From positions 1 to 43,336 of the forward strand of contig CADATP010000013.1 in NCBI GenBank assembly GCA_902790935.1: a stretch of DNA of 43,336 nucleotides, given 5' to 3'. Below the pieces are notes generated by a model that was not told the origin of the DNA, did no database searches, and was given only the letters and a program-made list of their open reading frames with translations. Positions 32,009 to 40,873 of the stretch are shown here, one piece after another. The stretch's first letter is position 1. Every line of letters begins with the position of its first letter. Both the position numbers and the translations under genes were made by a program. The stretch comes from an uncultured Lachnospiraceae bacterium. GTDB taxonomy: Bacteria > Bacillota > Clostridia > Lachnospirales > Lachnospiraceae.

Positions 32009-34642
32009 TCCGATTTCGCGGATCCGCTCAACGATGCTTGCTTTGGAGAAGCCGCTGTATGAAAGAAGTGGTACAAATATGCCGAGCAGTACCATAAAAG
32101 GCAGCATCAGCAAAACGGGAACAAGTGTAAAATTGCTCGAGTAAAACCAGAAGAAGCTGCTTGATGCGCTGTTAACCAGCGGACCAAAGATAAGCGATAA
32201 AATCAGTGCCAAAAGTCCGGATCCGACAGTGTAAATCATGCCTTCTGTCATCAGCATGCCCTTAACCTGCTTGCCGGTCATTCCTATAGCCTGGAGAACC
32301 GCTATCTCATTCTTTCTTGCGATAATCCCGGCCATTATAGTGTTAAAGAAGTTGAGTATTCCCACAAAGCCTATGATCAGGCAGAGCACTCCTCCCAAAA
32401 GGGTAAACATCCTCTTAAAGTCTTCAAACTCTGCCCGAAGAACAGCCTTACTCTCATAACTGATATCTGAATTCTCTTCACTGAATCTGTTAATGAAGCT
32501 TTCCGCTTCTGCCTCCGCATCAGGTGACACGGTATCAAAGGCATAGAATACGGGCACCACACTTTCTCCGAAATCCTGTTTTAATGAGTCTGAGCTAAGT
32601 ATTGCATTGAAACCGAAGGCTTCATTTCTAAGGCTGATTCCCTGCGGAACAGATACATATGCGCATACAGTGTATTCATATTCAGACACGCCTGTATATG
32701 TCCCCTTCAGAAACTCAGACTGTTCATAGGCTACGTCGGTGGGCGTCTTGCCTGTCCTCGTATCAATGAAGCTCACCCCTGTAGCTTTGGCAATGGTAAC
32801 CTTATCTCCTATTTTATGCCTTGTAACATCGTTGACATAGAAGCCGTTCTCATCCTTGTGGGTGATGAGTGCGATATATCTTCCGCTTTTATCATTTAAA
32901 AGTGAAACATCTCCCTCATAAACTGTCAGTTTATCTAAAAGATAATCGTCCATTCCCTGAATATTACCGCTTTTGCAGGGCTTTCCGTTTTCCAGAGTAT
33001 AGGGAATATCCCCTATGTGCATTTCCTGATATTCATCATACTCATCGTCCCCAACCTCCATAAGTGAATACACATCCGCAGTCGCCTCATATGCGACTCC
33101 TCCGTCCTGTATCTCAACATTATCCTGTAAATACCTGATATCTTCTTCGGTTATGGAATCAGTCCAGGCACCCCTGAATTGAAAATAGGGGTACTTTGCC
33201 ACAAGGAAATCTGAGGATGTGGTTGCGTCAAGCCATTTTTCAGAATCAAAACCTCCCACGAACAAACTTACCGCATTGAGTATAACCATTGAAAGAGCCA
33301 GTGATATAAAGACAAGAACAGTTTTCTTTTTATTACGCTCCGTATTTGCAAAGGCCATCTGCCAGGGCTTTGCGCCTCTTGTAGCCTTTTTCTTTTTACC
33401 ACAGACTGCACCCTCATTAAACCTTAAGGCTTCGATGGGAGAAACCTTTCCGGCCATCCTTCCGGGCTTGCTTATGGACATTAAAACAGTGATGAGTTCA
33501 AAGAAAGCTGCCGCGATAAAAATGACAGGTGAAGTACTTATGGTGAGGGAGTTCTGTGAAAAACTGGATGTTGCCAAAACTGCGGGAGTCAGCACCGTTC
33601 CAAGTATGTATCCAAGAATAAGTCCTACAGGAATACCGACGAGGCAAAGAAAAAGAGCCTGCAGGCGGATGATCCTCTTAACCTGCCTTTGAGTGGTTCC
33701 TATAGTCTTAAGAAGTCCGTAAAATCTGATATCATTGGAGACGGAAATCTGAAAAACATTGTATATTATCAGATATCCCGTAAAAATAACAAGAAGCAAA
33801 AATACCCCCAACGGAACAGCAGTTTCTACAAGATTGCTTCCATCAATCCCACTCATTGTGTATCCGGGATTAACGCCCATTTTTATACCTTCCGAATCGC
33901 TGTTTTCTCCGTAGGTGTATCCGCATTCTTCAATAACGGATAACATCCTGCTTCCAACGTTTAGAGATGATGAGAGCATCACATCAAGGTCTGTCAAAGC
34001 TGGCTCGTAACCCATCTCTTCAATTATTTTCGATATTTCAATGGCAAAATCCTTTGACACATTGATGAAATGAGCCGGGCACATGGTGTCGTAATCCCAA
34101 TAACCGGTTAAGATAAATGAGGCAGAGTAATCACCCGCTTCCTCGGGAACTCCGAATAGATCAAAAGTAAGATCGATACTTTCTCCGATCACCGGCTCGA
34201 AACCTAGAAGTTTTATGGATTCTGCGTCCATCACAACTTCATTTTTTTCTACTGGCATATGTCCCTCTTTAAGATCAACATAGGACCATTTGGCAGTATT
34301 ATCATCCATGAAGCTGATTTCTGCAGTCTTATTTCTGAAGGGTTCATCGGAGATTGTACCGATGATAATTCTCTCTCCGTATGCTTTGATCTTTTTGTTT
34401 GCAATAAGTCTTTCTTCCTGCTCCTCAGTAACATCCTTAAAGGTTCCGTGCGCATATCCCCCAAGTTGTCTGAAGGTGCCGGTCTCGTATGACGCATTGA
34501 TGGAGAGCATAATGGTAAAAAGCGAAGTAAATAATACGGCAGTCAGTATAATGGCAAATATGGTTATCAGGTTTCTTCTCTTATTTGCAAAAAGAAGTCT
34601 GGTTGCCATTTTTGTAATGCATTTTCTATTATTAACCTTCAT
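32006..34642 (-). CDS. FtsX-family ABC transporter permease (MacB/BceB-like)
   Basis: The 878-residue permease has an N-terminal helix (about residues 22-48), a large extracellular domain, three helices (about 285-400), a second duplicated set with a helix near 440-465, another large extracellular domain and three C-terminal helices. FtsX motifs are seen in IRFYGLLKTIGTTQRQVKRII and RKNEIAVLQAIGMTGKQVKGM, the coupling-helix regions. The two-fold duplication is typical of lipoprotein, antimicrobial-peptide or cell-envelope systems that transduce force rather than translocate. It follows the ATPase gene by 6 bases, and a dedicated two-component system lies upstream. Its stop codon lies inside a REP-like palindrome. 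Confidence 0.9.
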   Translation of the reverse strand: MKVNNRKCITKMATRLLFANKRRNLITIFAIILTAVLFTSLFTIMLSINASYETGTFRQLGGYAHGTFKDVTEEQEERLIANKKIKAYGERIIIGTISDEPFRNKTAEISFMDDNTAKWSYVDLKEGHMPVEKNEVVMDAESIKLLGFEPVIGESIDLTFDLFGVPEEAGDYSASFILTGYWDYDTMCPAHFINVSKDFAIEISKIIEEMGYEPALTDLDVMLSSSLNVGSRMLSVIEECGYTYGENSDSEGIKMGVNPGYTMSGIDGSNLVETAVPLGVFLLLVIFTGYLIIYNVFQISVSNDIRFYGLLKTIGTTQRQVKRIIRLQALFLCLVGIPVGLILGYILGTVLTPAVLATSSFSQNSLTISTSPVIFIAAAFFELITVLMSISKPGRMAGKVSPIEALRFNEGAVCGKKKKATRGAKPWQMAFANTERNKKKTVLVFISLALSMVILNAVSLFVGGFDSEKWLDATTSSDFLVAKYPYFQFRGAWTDSITEEDIRYLQDNVEIQDGGVAYEATADVYSLMEVGDDEYDEYQEMHIGDIPYTLENGKPCKSGNIQGMDDYLLDKLTVYEGDVSLLNDKSGRYIALITHKDENGFYVNDVTRHKIGDKVTIAKATGVSFIDTRTGKTPTDVAYEQSEFLKGTYTGVSEYEYTVCAYVSVPQGISLRNEAFGFNAILSSDSLKQDFGESVVPVFYAFDTVSPDAEAEAESFINRFSEENSDISYESKAVLRAEFEDFKRMFTLLGGVLCLIIGFVGILNFFNTIMAGIIARKNEIAVLQAIGMTGKQVKGMLMTEGMIYTVGSGLLALILSLIFGPLVNSASSSFFWFYSSNFTLVPVLLMLPFMVLLGIFVPLLSYSGFSKASIVERIREIG

Positions 34643-34648
34643 AGCCCT

Positions 34649-35329
34649 CTATCTCCTTTCAGACTCAGACACTATATGTCCGTCTTCGATCCTGATCACG
34701 CGATCTGCAAGCTGGGCGATCTCGTCATTATGCGTGATCATTACGATGGTCTGTCCGTACTTTTCTGCGGAAACCTTCAAAAGACTCAAAACATCCTGTC
34801 CCGTCTTTGAATCAAGATTACCCGTCGGTTCGTCGGCTAAAATGATGGCCGGTCTGAAAGCAAGTGCTCTTGCTATTGCAACTCGCTGCTGCTGACCGCC
34901 GGATAGCTGATTGGGCAGCACTTGCTTTTTCGATGTCAGCATAAGTGTGTCTATGATCTCTTCCACAAATTCCTTATCAATTTTCTCTCCGTCAAGTTCA
35001 AGGGGAAGCACAATGTTTTCGTATACATTAAGGACCGGTACAAGGTTAAAAGCCTGAAAAACAAATCCTATCTTTCTTCTTCTGAATATGGTCAGCTCAT
35101 CATCCTTAAGCTTTGAAATTCTGTGACCGTCAACGATCACTTCTCCCGATGTAGGTCTGTCCAATCCTCCCAGCATATGAAGGAGAGTTGATTTACCGCT
35201 GCCGGAGGTTCCGACTATAGCAAGAAACTCACCCTTGTTCACTTCAAGATTTACACCGTCAAGGGCGTGAACGGTGTTTTCACCCTGCCCATATATCTTT
35301 ACCAGATTCTTTGCTTCTAAAATGCTCAT
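34649..35329 (-). CDS. ABC transporter ATP-binding protein (MacB/LolD type)
   Basis: The 226-residue ATPase has Walker A GTSGSGKST near residue 38, FVFQAFNLVPVL as the Q-loop, signature LSGGQQQRVAIARAL near 140, Walker B ILADEPTGNLD near 160 and the switch histidine in MITHNDEIA. FNLVPVLNVYENI is characteristic of the LolD/MacB/BceA group that pairs with FtsX permeases. It is transcribed first with the permease. A likely response-regulator binding site lies upstream (35457-35493). Confidence 0.95.
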   Translation of the reverse strand: MSILEAKNLVKIYGQGENTVHALDGVNLEVNKGEFLAIVGTSGSGKSTLLHMLGGLDRPTSGEVIVDGHRISKLKDDELTIFRRRKIGFVFQAFNLVPVLNVYENIVLPLELDGEKIDKEFVEEIIDTLMLTSKKQVLPNQLSGGQQQRVAIARALAFRPAIILADEPTGNLDSKTGQDVLSLLKVSAEKYGQTIVMITHNDEIAQLADRVIRIEDGHIVSESERR

Positions 35330-35399
35330 ACTTAAACCTCTCTTATTTTTCTTCCTTTTATACGTCTCTACGCGTGTTCATGATTTTTAACTATCAAAA

Positions 35400-35437
35400 A
35401 ATCAGTGCATAGAAGTTTTCCTTTCTACACACTGATT
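35400..35437 (-). terminator. Hairpin/terminator between the two-component system and ABC genes
   Basis: On the minus strand AATCAGTG-tGTAGAA pairs with TTCTAtG-CACTGATT and is followed by a run of six T residues. It can end the RR-HK transcript. Being downstream of the direct repeats it may also attenuate the ABC mRNA. Confidence 0.75.
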
Positions 35438-35456
35438 ATTACATTTAATTCTTTCC

Positions 35457-35493
35457 AGATTCTTTCAGTTTTAAAATAGATTCTTACAGTTTT
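35457..35493. promoter_or_regulatory. Tandem direct repeats, likely response-regulator site
   Basis: Two 16-base copies with one mismatch (AGATTCTT-T/A-CAGTTTT) start at 35457 and 35478, exactly 21 bases apart, on one face of the helix. An AT-rich -10-like TAATAAT follows on the minus strand. OmpR-family regulators bind such repeats to activate weak promoters. Confidence 0.65.
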
Positions 35494-35508
35494 GAAAGAT
35501 TTTGATCC

Positions 35509-36408
35509 CTACTTTTTCAGGTAAATAAGAAATTCCGATCCCTCCCCGGGCTTTGATTTTACTTTAATATAGCCGCCTTCTTTGGAGATGATCTCCCTTG
35601 CAAGGTACAGTCCGATGCCGACGCCCTCTTTTTCACGGGAGGATGAAAGCCTTCCGAATCTAGAAAAGATCTTTGGAATATCTTCCTCCGCGATACCGAT
35701 GCCGGTGTCCTTAACAGATATGCAGGCAAACATCTCGGTAGCCGTAAGGGCTATTGATATGCCGCCCTTTTCAGTATATTTTACCGCATTATCAACAATG
35801 TTGCTTAAAGCCTCCATTGTCCATTTATAGTCAAAGGTCGCGCTTATGCTTTCTTCGGAAACGGTAAATTTAAGCCCTTTTGTCTCGGCCTTTTTTCGCA
35901 TTGCAGCGTCTATATCCCTTATAAGTCTGCTTGCGTCATCTTCTTTTGGCTCAACCGTAAGTATTCCGTTTTCAAGGCGCGACAGCTTAACAAGAGCATC
36001 AACAAGAAACCTGAGCTTTTCGGCTTCGTTTCCGATAGCATCAAGACTCTCCTTCTGGTCATCTGACAGATCGGTTTCCCGAAGCAGTTCGCTGTGAAGA
36101 AGAAGGTTTGTTATAGGCGTTTTCGTCTGATGGGAAATATCAGCGATAAGAGTCTTTATCTTATCACGGTCCTTTCTGACATTTTCTGCAGAAAGAGTCG
36201 AAGAAGCCAGATAATCCGCCAGCTTTGATTCTATCTTTGATACCCTCTCTTCAGAAAAATGCTCTTCGTGAAACTCACCCTTTATAGCTTCGTCCAGCAT
36301 TTTTTCCACATTATCGAGAGCCTTTTTGTTTTTATTGCTGTTATAAATTGAAAACGCTACAGCACATACCGTCACCAGACCGGCCAAGGCAAAAAACCAC
36401 TCATTCAT
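35509..36408 (-). CDS. Sensor histidine kinase
   Basis: The 299-residue kinase has a single N-terminal membrane helix (residues 5-22) and almost no outside domain, a short helical linker, a HisKA domain with the phosphoacceptor His93 in ISHQTKTPITN, and an HATPase domain with N box DNAVKYTEKGG, G1 DTGIGIAEEDIPKIF and G2 GVGIGLYLA. Lack of an extracellular sensor suggests that it senses in or near the membrane, or through the FtsX transporter, as in Bce-like modules. This is inference. Its start overlaps the regulator stop by ATGAATGA. Confidence 0.92.
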   Translation of the reverse strand: MNEWFFALAGLVTVCAVAFSIYNSNKNKKALDNVEKMLDEAIKGEFHEEHFSEERVSKIESKLADYLASSTLSAENVRKDRDKIKTLIADISHQTKTPITNLLLHSELLRETDLSDDQKESLDAIGNEAEKLRFLVDALVKLSRLENGILTVEPKEDDASRLIRDIDAAMRKKAETKGLKFTVSEESISATFDYKWTMEALSNIVDNAVKYTEKGGISIALTATEMFACISVKDTGIGIAEEDIPKIFSRFGRLSSSREKEGVGIGLYLAREIISKEGGYIKVKSKPGEGSEFLIYLKK

Positions 36409-37087
36409 TATCCTTTACCCACATATATCCAAGTCCGTAAACCGTCTTAATATAATCCTTAGCCCCCAGTTTATCCCGAAGCCTCTTTATAGCTACGGAT
36501 AAGGCATTCTCGTCAACGTATTCGGCGCCGTCGGTCCAAAGTCTGTCTATTAAATCATCCCTTGAAAGTGTGATCCCCCTATTGCATACAAGGAGCTTTA
36601 AAAGGCGCTGCTCCGTCTTGCTAAGGGAAATCTCCTCGCCGCCCGCCGTAAAGATCATGCGCTCAAAATCAAAGGAAAAACCGTCAAAGGAAATAACTTC
36701 ATTTCCGGTAAGCGCTTCATTTTTCCTAAGCTGCGTATTAACTCTTGCCCTGAGTACGCTAAGTGAAAAGGGCTTTGTAACATAATCATCCGCCCCAAGC
36801 TCGAGCCCTTTTACCACATCAGCATCCGTGTCATTTGCGGAAAGAAGGATCACCGGGTATGCCAGATTCTTGTCTCTTATCTCTTTTACAAGATCAAGAC
36901 CGTTTCCGTCCGGAAGATTGATATCCAAAAGGATAAGGGATGGATTTGTCAAAAAGATCTGTTCTCTTGCGCTTTTAAGATCCCCGCAGGAAACAATGCT
37001 TCTCGATTCATCCTTTAAAGCCTTGCACAAACCGGCGCAAAGGTCTTTGTCATCTTCAACAATAACTATCTGAGAATTCTTTTGCAT
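36401..37087 (-). CDS. OmpR-family response regulator
   Basis: The 228-residue protein has a receiver domain with acidic pocket E11/D12/D13, phosphoacceptor Asp55 in LLLDINLPDG and Lys in YVTKPFSL. A winged-helix output domain follows (LSKTEQRLLKLLVCNRG, then DRLWTDGAEYVDENALSVAI and VYGLGYMW). A longer frame reaches 37198 inside the GH31 gene; AAGGAAAG and family length support the ATG at 37087. It sits 19 bases after the GH31 stop, so the GH31 transcript may run into it. The probable target is the repeat site upstream of the ABC genes. Confidence 0.94.
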   Translation of the reverse strand: MQKNSQIVIVEDDKDLCAGLCKALKDESRSIVSCGDLKSAREQIFLTNPSLILLDINLPDGNGLDLVKEIRDKNLAYPVILLSANDTDADVVKGLELGADDYVTKPFSLSVLRARVNTQLRKNEALTGNEVISFDGFSFDFERMIFTAGGEEISLSKTEQRLLKLLVCNRGITLSRDDLIDRLWTDGAEYVDENALSVAIKRLRDKLGAKDYIKTVYGLGYMWVKDNE

Positions 37088-37106
37088 AATTCTTTCCTTA
37101 CGTTTA

Positions 37107-39374
37107 TCAGTTTTTAATCGTGGTAAGTTTATACTCTCCCTTTTCGTAGGCGTATCCGTCACCGGCATCCTCGTACAGCTCATACGAAGCCTTGCCATCC
37201 GATGAAAAGACCTTGAATTCTATCTCTCCGGACTGTTCTTCGCAAGAAAGCGCCGCCTTCTGCATCGGAATAATGCTTCCGTCCTTCACAAACAAAGGAA
37301 TCCTGTCAAGGCTTGCATCCACGATTGCCAGTCTTCCGCCTTCATACCTTTCGCCCGTATAAAAGTCGAACCAGGCGCATCCTTCGGGAAGGTAAACCGG
37401 CCAGGTCTTTACAGAATCCTTTATCTCCTCGCCATTTTCATCAAAGTACATAGCCTCCGTAACAGGGCAGACCATTATTGATTCTCCGAACATATACTGG
37501 TCATCGATATCCCAGGTCTTTTTATCCTCCGGGAAATCAAAGGCAAGAAAACGGATAAATGACCTGTCCTTTAGCCAGACTTTTCCCATCTCGGAATAAA
37601 TATAGGGCATAAGCGAGTATCGCAACCTGTTTGCTTTTAAAAGCGCATCATAAAACTCTCCCTTAAAGTTCCAGACCTCTCTTCTGCAGTCTGTTCCGTG
37701 GGCTCTAAAGACGGGAAGAAAAGCTCCGAACTGATACCATCTTGTATACAGTTCGCAATAACCATTGTTTAGTACGGTATCATCGTATTTACCGTCCCAA
37801 TACCAAAAGCTGCCCTTTTTTACAAAGAATGCACCTATGTCCATAGTCCAAAAAGGAAGTCCGGAAGCCGAGAAATGAAGTCCTATGGCTATCTGATTTT
37901 TGTAGGTCTCCCAGCTTGCATCCGTATCCCCGGACCACATGATTGTTCCGTATCTTTGCTGTCCTGTATAGGCGCTTCTTGTAAGATTGCAGACTCGCTT
38001 TTCCTCGGATGCCGCGCGCTGGTTTTCGTAAATCCCCATAGCGTGGAAAAGAGGAAAGCTGTTACTTAGCTCGTAGTCCATGCGAAGCCCCGCCTCACTG
38101 CAATACTCTCTGTAAAGGTCTCCCTCCTCAGGGCGCATTACATGGTTCCACTCGGGAGTTAGCGGCTCGCTGCTATCGCACCACCATGCGTCGGTACCGT
38201 AGGAAAAATGGGTACGCTTTAACTGATCGAAATATAAATCCCGTGCCTCTTTTTTGAAAGCGTCATACACGCTGCAAGCAGGCAGGAAAAGCTTCTTTTC
38301 GGCAAACTCTTTATGATTTTCCGTATTTGAGGCCATCGTAGGCCAGATTGAGATCATAAAATGAACATGATCACTGTGAAGCTCATCAATCATCCCCTTA
38401 GGATCCGGAAATCTTACGGGATCATAGGATTTCTGTCCCCATTCATTGTCCCTCCAGCTTATCCAGTCAAGGACAATGCAGTCCATTCCGATGCCAAGTT
38501 CCCTTGATCTCTTAACGGTATCAAGGATTTCTCTTTGATCCTCATAGCGCTCCTGGGACTGAATATATCCAAGACTCCACTTAGGAAGAAGAGAGGCCTT
38601 TCCGGTAAGAAATCTGTATCCGGCCACAACCTCGTTCATATCTCCGGATATGAAGTAATAGTCCGATTCCTGATCAGCTTCGGTATAAATATAGGTTCCA
38701 TCCGAATTGTCGTTAAAGATGAGCGGGCTGTAGGTGTCGGTAAGAATGCCATAACCGTTTGTTGACACAAACATAGGAACCGCTATCTTACGATTTCCCT
38801 GATGAATATAAAGCCTCCTGCCACGGAGGGATGCAAACCCTTTTTCCTGCTGGCCAAATCCGTAAAGAGCTTCATCTCCCAGTTCAAAGCTAAATCTTAT
38901 ATGAAAGCTTTTTCCCGTGGAAATCTTGACGGGCTCCTCAAGGACTTCCTTTTTACCGTCAGCGGTATCTATTATTCTTGTTTTTTGCTCCACATCTGCA
39001 AGTTTGAAAGTCTCGAACTCCTCAAACTGCTTTGGTTCAAAATCCCTTTCCTTAAAAAGGAGCTTTCCCAAGCCGCCCCAAAAGCTCACCGATCCGGTGT
39101 CCCGGTTAACTCTAAGAGTAAGCACGTCCGAAACATCTATTTCTATAAATTCATCATTTTCCTCAATTCTTTTAAAGGGCAGCGTATCTTTGTATAAAGT
39201 TCCGGGTTTTTCCTTATCTGAAAAGCTCTCCTTTACCGAAAATCTGACTCTTACTATTTTCTCGGACTTAGCTTCAAGCGAAAGCGTACCGTACTGCGAT
39301 TTTAAAAAAAGCTCGTTTCCTTCTTCGTATACTTTTTCGATTTTTCTGCTTTTTGGGCCTATAGCTGTAAGCAT
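37107..39374 (-). CDS. GH31 alpha-glycosidase (alpha-xylosidase-like)
   Basis: The 755-residue enzyme has an N-terminal beta domain, a catalytic barrel from about residue 255 and C-terminal beta domains. Motifs are WSLGYIQSQERY, GMDCIVLDWISWRD, the nucleophile aspartate in DAWWCDSSEP near 398, TRSAYTGQQRYGTIMWSGD with the acid/base aspartate near 482, and FRAHGTD. The WWxDxxEP form of the nucleophile motif is the one I associate with GH31 alpha-xylosidases and transglucosylases rather than classical alpha-glucosidases. No signal peptide is seen, so it acts in the cytoplasm on imported oligosaccharides. Its downstream neighbour is the response regulator. Confidence 0.92.
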   Translation of the reverse strand: MLTAIGPKSRKIEKVYEEGNELFLKSQYGTLSLEAKSEKIVRVRFSVKESFSDKEKPGTLYKDTLPFKRIEENDEFIEIDVSDVLTLRVNRDTGSVSFWGGLGKLLFKERDFEPKQFEEFETFKLADVEQKTRIIDTADGKKEVLEEPVKISTGKSFHIRFSFELGDEALYGFGQQEKGFASLRGRRLYIHQGNRKIAVPMFVSTNGYGILTDTYSPLIFNDNSDGTYIYTEADQESDYYFISGDMNEVVAGYRFLTGKASLLPKWSLGYIQSQERYEDQREILDTVKRSRELGIGMDCIVLDWISWRDNEWGQKSYDPVRFPDPKGMIDELHSDHVHFMISIWPTMASNTENHKEFAEKKLFLPACSVYDAFKKEARDLYFDQLKRTHFSYGTDAWWCDSSEPLTPEWNHVMRPEEGDLYREYCSEAGLRMDYELSNSFPLFHAMGIYENQRAASEEKRVCNLTRSAYTGQQRYGTIMWSGDTDASWETYKNQIAIGLHFSASGLPFWTMDIGAFFVKKGSFWYWDGKYDDTVLNNGYCELYTRWYQFGAFLPVFRAHGTDCRREVWNFKGEFYDALLKANRLRYSLMPYIYSEMGKVWLKDRSFIRFLAFDFPEDKKTWDIDDQYMFGESIMVCPVTEAMYFDENGEEIKDSVKTWPVYLPEGCAWFDFYTGERYEGGRLAIVDASLDRIPLFVKDGSIIPMQKAALSCEEQSGEIEFKVFSSDGKASYELYEDAGDGYAYEKGEYKLTTIKN

Positions 39375-39394
39375 ATCTCTTCTCCTTTTCCCCT

Positions 39395-39799
39395 CTATAC
39401 TCCAAGTTTAAATCCCGTACCTACAAACTGGGCCACATCACGGCCTGTATCATCGGTCACATCCACGATTATAACGGTTGAATTCTTACCGGACTTTCGA
39501 CAAGTAGACTTTGCGAAAAGCTTCTCTCCCTTCGGCGCACCGAGAAAATTGATGCTGACCTGCTGGGCTACTGTGGGAAGGTGAATGCTGTTTGCAAGAA
39601 CAGCAAAAGCAAAATCAGCCAGTGTAAATATCACTCCGCCCATAATCCCGCCGTTTGCGTTTTTGTGTCCTTCTCCAAGGACCAGACTGCATACTACATA
39701 CTCCTCGCAGACCTCGTCTATCTGCATCCCGTTATCCGTAGCAAATCTGTCGTTTTTGAAGTATTCCCTCGTCTTTTCAAGATCTGTAAAATTTCCCAT
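39395..39799 (-). CDS. PaaI-type hotdog-fold thioesterase
   Basis: The 134-residue protein has the PaaI/YbgC-like hotdog layout: NGMQIDEVCEEYVVCSLVLG, the long central helix HKNANGGIMGGVIFTLADFAFAV in which the Asp of the LADFA stretch is the usual catalytic acid, TVAQQVSINFLGAPKG, and STVIIVDVTDDTGRDVAQFVGTG. It probably hydrolyses small acyl-CoA esters. AAAGGAAGAG before the ATG at 39799 decides the start. The frame remains open upstream through the REP-like palindrome, which would add implausible residues. The GH31 gene follows 20 bases downstream. Confidence 0.9.
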   Translation of the reverse strand: MGNFTDLEKTREYFKNDRFATDNGMQIDEVCEEYVVCSLVLGEGHKNANGGIMGGVIFTLADFAFAVLANSIHLPTVAQQVSINFLGAPKGEKLFAKSTCRKSGKNSTVIIVDVTDDTGRDVAQFVGTGFKLGV

Positions 39800-39817
39800 T
39801 TCTCTTCCTTTCAAAAA

Positions 39818-39906
39818 TGACCCAGGGGGACGGAGATGGGGGGTCATTATCAGAATACTTTTAAAATATTCTAAAAATGACACACCAACTCCGTCCCCGG
39901 GGGTCA
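39818..39906. repeat. REP-like imperfect palindrome, copy 2
   Basis: An 89-base palindrome starts TGACCCAGGGGGACGG and ends CCGTCCCCGGGGGTCA, homologous to 31920-32008 with divergent central bases (about 20 AT-rich positions). It lies 3 bases past the FecR-protein stop and 18 bases upstream of the thioesterase start. Confidence 0.85.
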
Positions 39907-39909
39907 TAA

Positions 39910-40851
39910 TTAATAGCCGGCTGAAATCAGCGACTCATATATTCTCATACCAGCGTTTGCGATGTATTCAGCGCCGGGTACATCCTTAGATTCAAGGTAT
40001 TCCTTTAACCCTTCAGCATCTCTGTCTAAGGCGTAGCCCGCAATCCTGAAAACCATCTCAAGCTGTTCAAGGGCGGTTAAAACATCACCATAGGCATTGT
40101 ATGAACCATATGAATAGGTGTAGGGCTCGTAACCTACGGTTTCATCCCAAAGTACTGCGTCAAGTTCCTCTTTACCTATATCCTCTGAAATCTTTTCCTT
40201 AAGTTCCTCGTTTAAAAGGATATAATTTCTTGCAAACGCAGGGATGATTTCTGAAGTAAGCTTTTCAAACTCAAAGAAAAAGTTCTCAAGCCCCTCTTTA
40301 TACTCCCCGTATACCTTAAGCTGCTCTCCTGCACTTACATCCGTCTCCTTTACCTCTCCGGTTTCGGGATCGATAAGAGTCACATGAACAACACCATCGG
40401 TTACGATCAGTCTTTCCGTTCCGTCATCGTAAACCTCAACATATCCGGATGTTCCGCGGATACCACAGATCATAGTTGATGTTCTGATGTTAAAGGTCTC
40501 ATCCGCCTCAAGAGGCTTTTTAACCTCAAAGAATATGCTTCCCTTTGTAAGGGTCATTTCCAGTTTCTTTCCCTCCTGGGTAAACTCGGCAACGCTTTCC
40601 TGATCCATAGAGACAACTTTAACATCATCAAGACCTATCGTAGCGCTGGAATAATAAGAAGTTTTTATCTCACTGCCGCTGTTTATCCTGAGGTTCTCCT
40701 TGATCTTTTTATGCTTTCCGTTTTCCTCAAGGGTAATTCTTCCTTCGTGGCCTATAAGACGCATAGTAGTTGCCTTTAATCTTCCGCATCCCACCAAAGA
40801 ACATGCAGCCACCAAAAGTACGAGGGCCATCGCCAAAAATCTTTTTTTCAT
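39910..40851 (-). CDS. FecR-domain lipoprotein
   Basis: The 313-residue protein has a lipoprotein signal with lipobox LVGC (lipid-anchored Cys22) and a FecR-like beta domain at about residues 40-175 (RINSGSEIKTSYYSSATIGLDD, TLTKGSIFFEV, RTSTMICGIRGTSGYVEV, VSAGEQLKVYG). The C-terminal half is helical and acidic. FecR domains outside iron signalling occur in surface proteins and may bind glycans or other proteins. It lies 22 bases downstream of the prepilin-like gene and is probably co-transcribed with it. Confidence 0.88.
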   Translation of the reverse strand: MKKRFLAMALVLLVAACSLVGCGRLKATTMRLIGHEGRITLEENGKHKKIKENLRINSGSEIKTSYYSSATIGLDDVKVVSMDQESVAEFTQEGKKLEMTLTKGSIFFEVKKPLEADETFNIRTSTMICGIRGTSGYVEVYDDGTERLIVTDGVVHVTLIDPETGEVKETDVSAGEQLKVYGEYKEGLENFFFEFEKLTSEIIPAFARNYILLNEELKEKISEDIGKEELDAVLWDETVGYEPYTYSYGSYNAYGDVLTALEQLEMVFRIAGYALDRDAEGLKEYLESKDVPGAEYIANAGMRIYESLISAGY

Positions 40852-40873
40852 AAATCTCTCAATTCCTTAAAAA

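Noticed and set aside
37088-37198. Longer response regulator starting inside the GH31 gene
   Set aside because: The extension is not receiver-like, and the ATG at 37087 gives the normal family N-terminus with a usable ribosome binding site.
39800-39907. Longer thioesterase reading through the REP-like palindrome
   Set aside because: The added residues come from the repeat. AAAGGAAGAG places the start at 39799.
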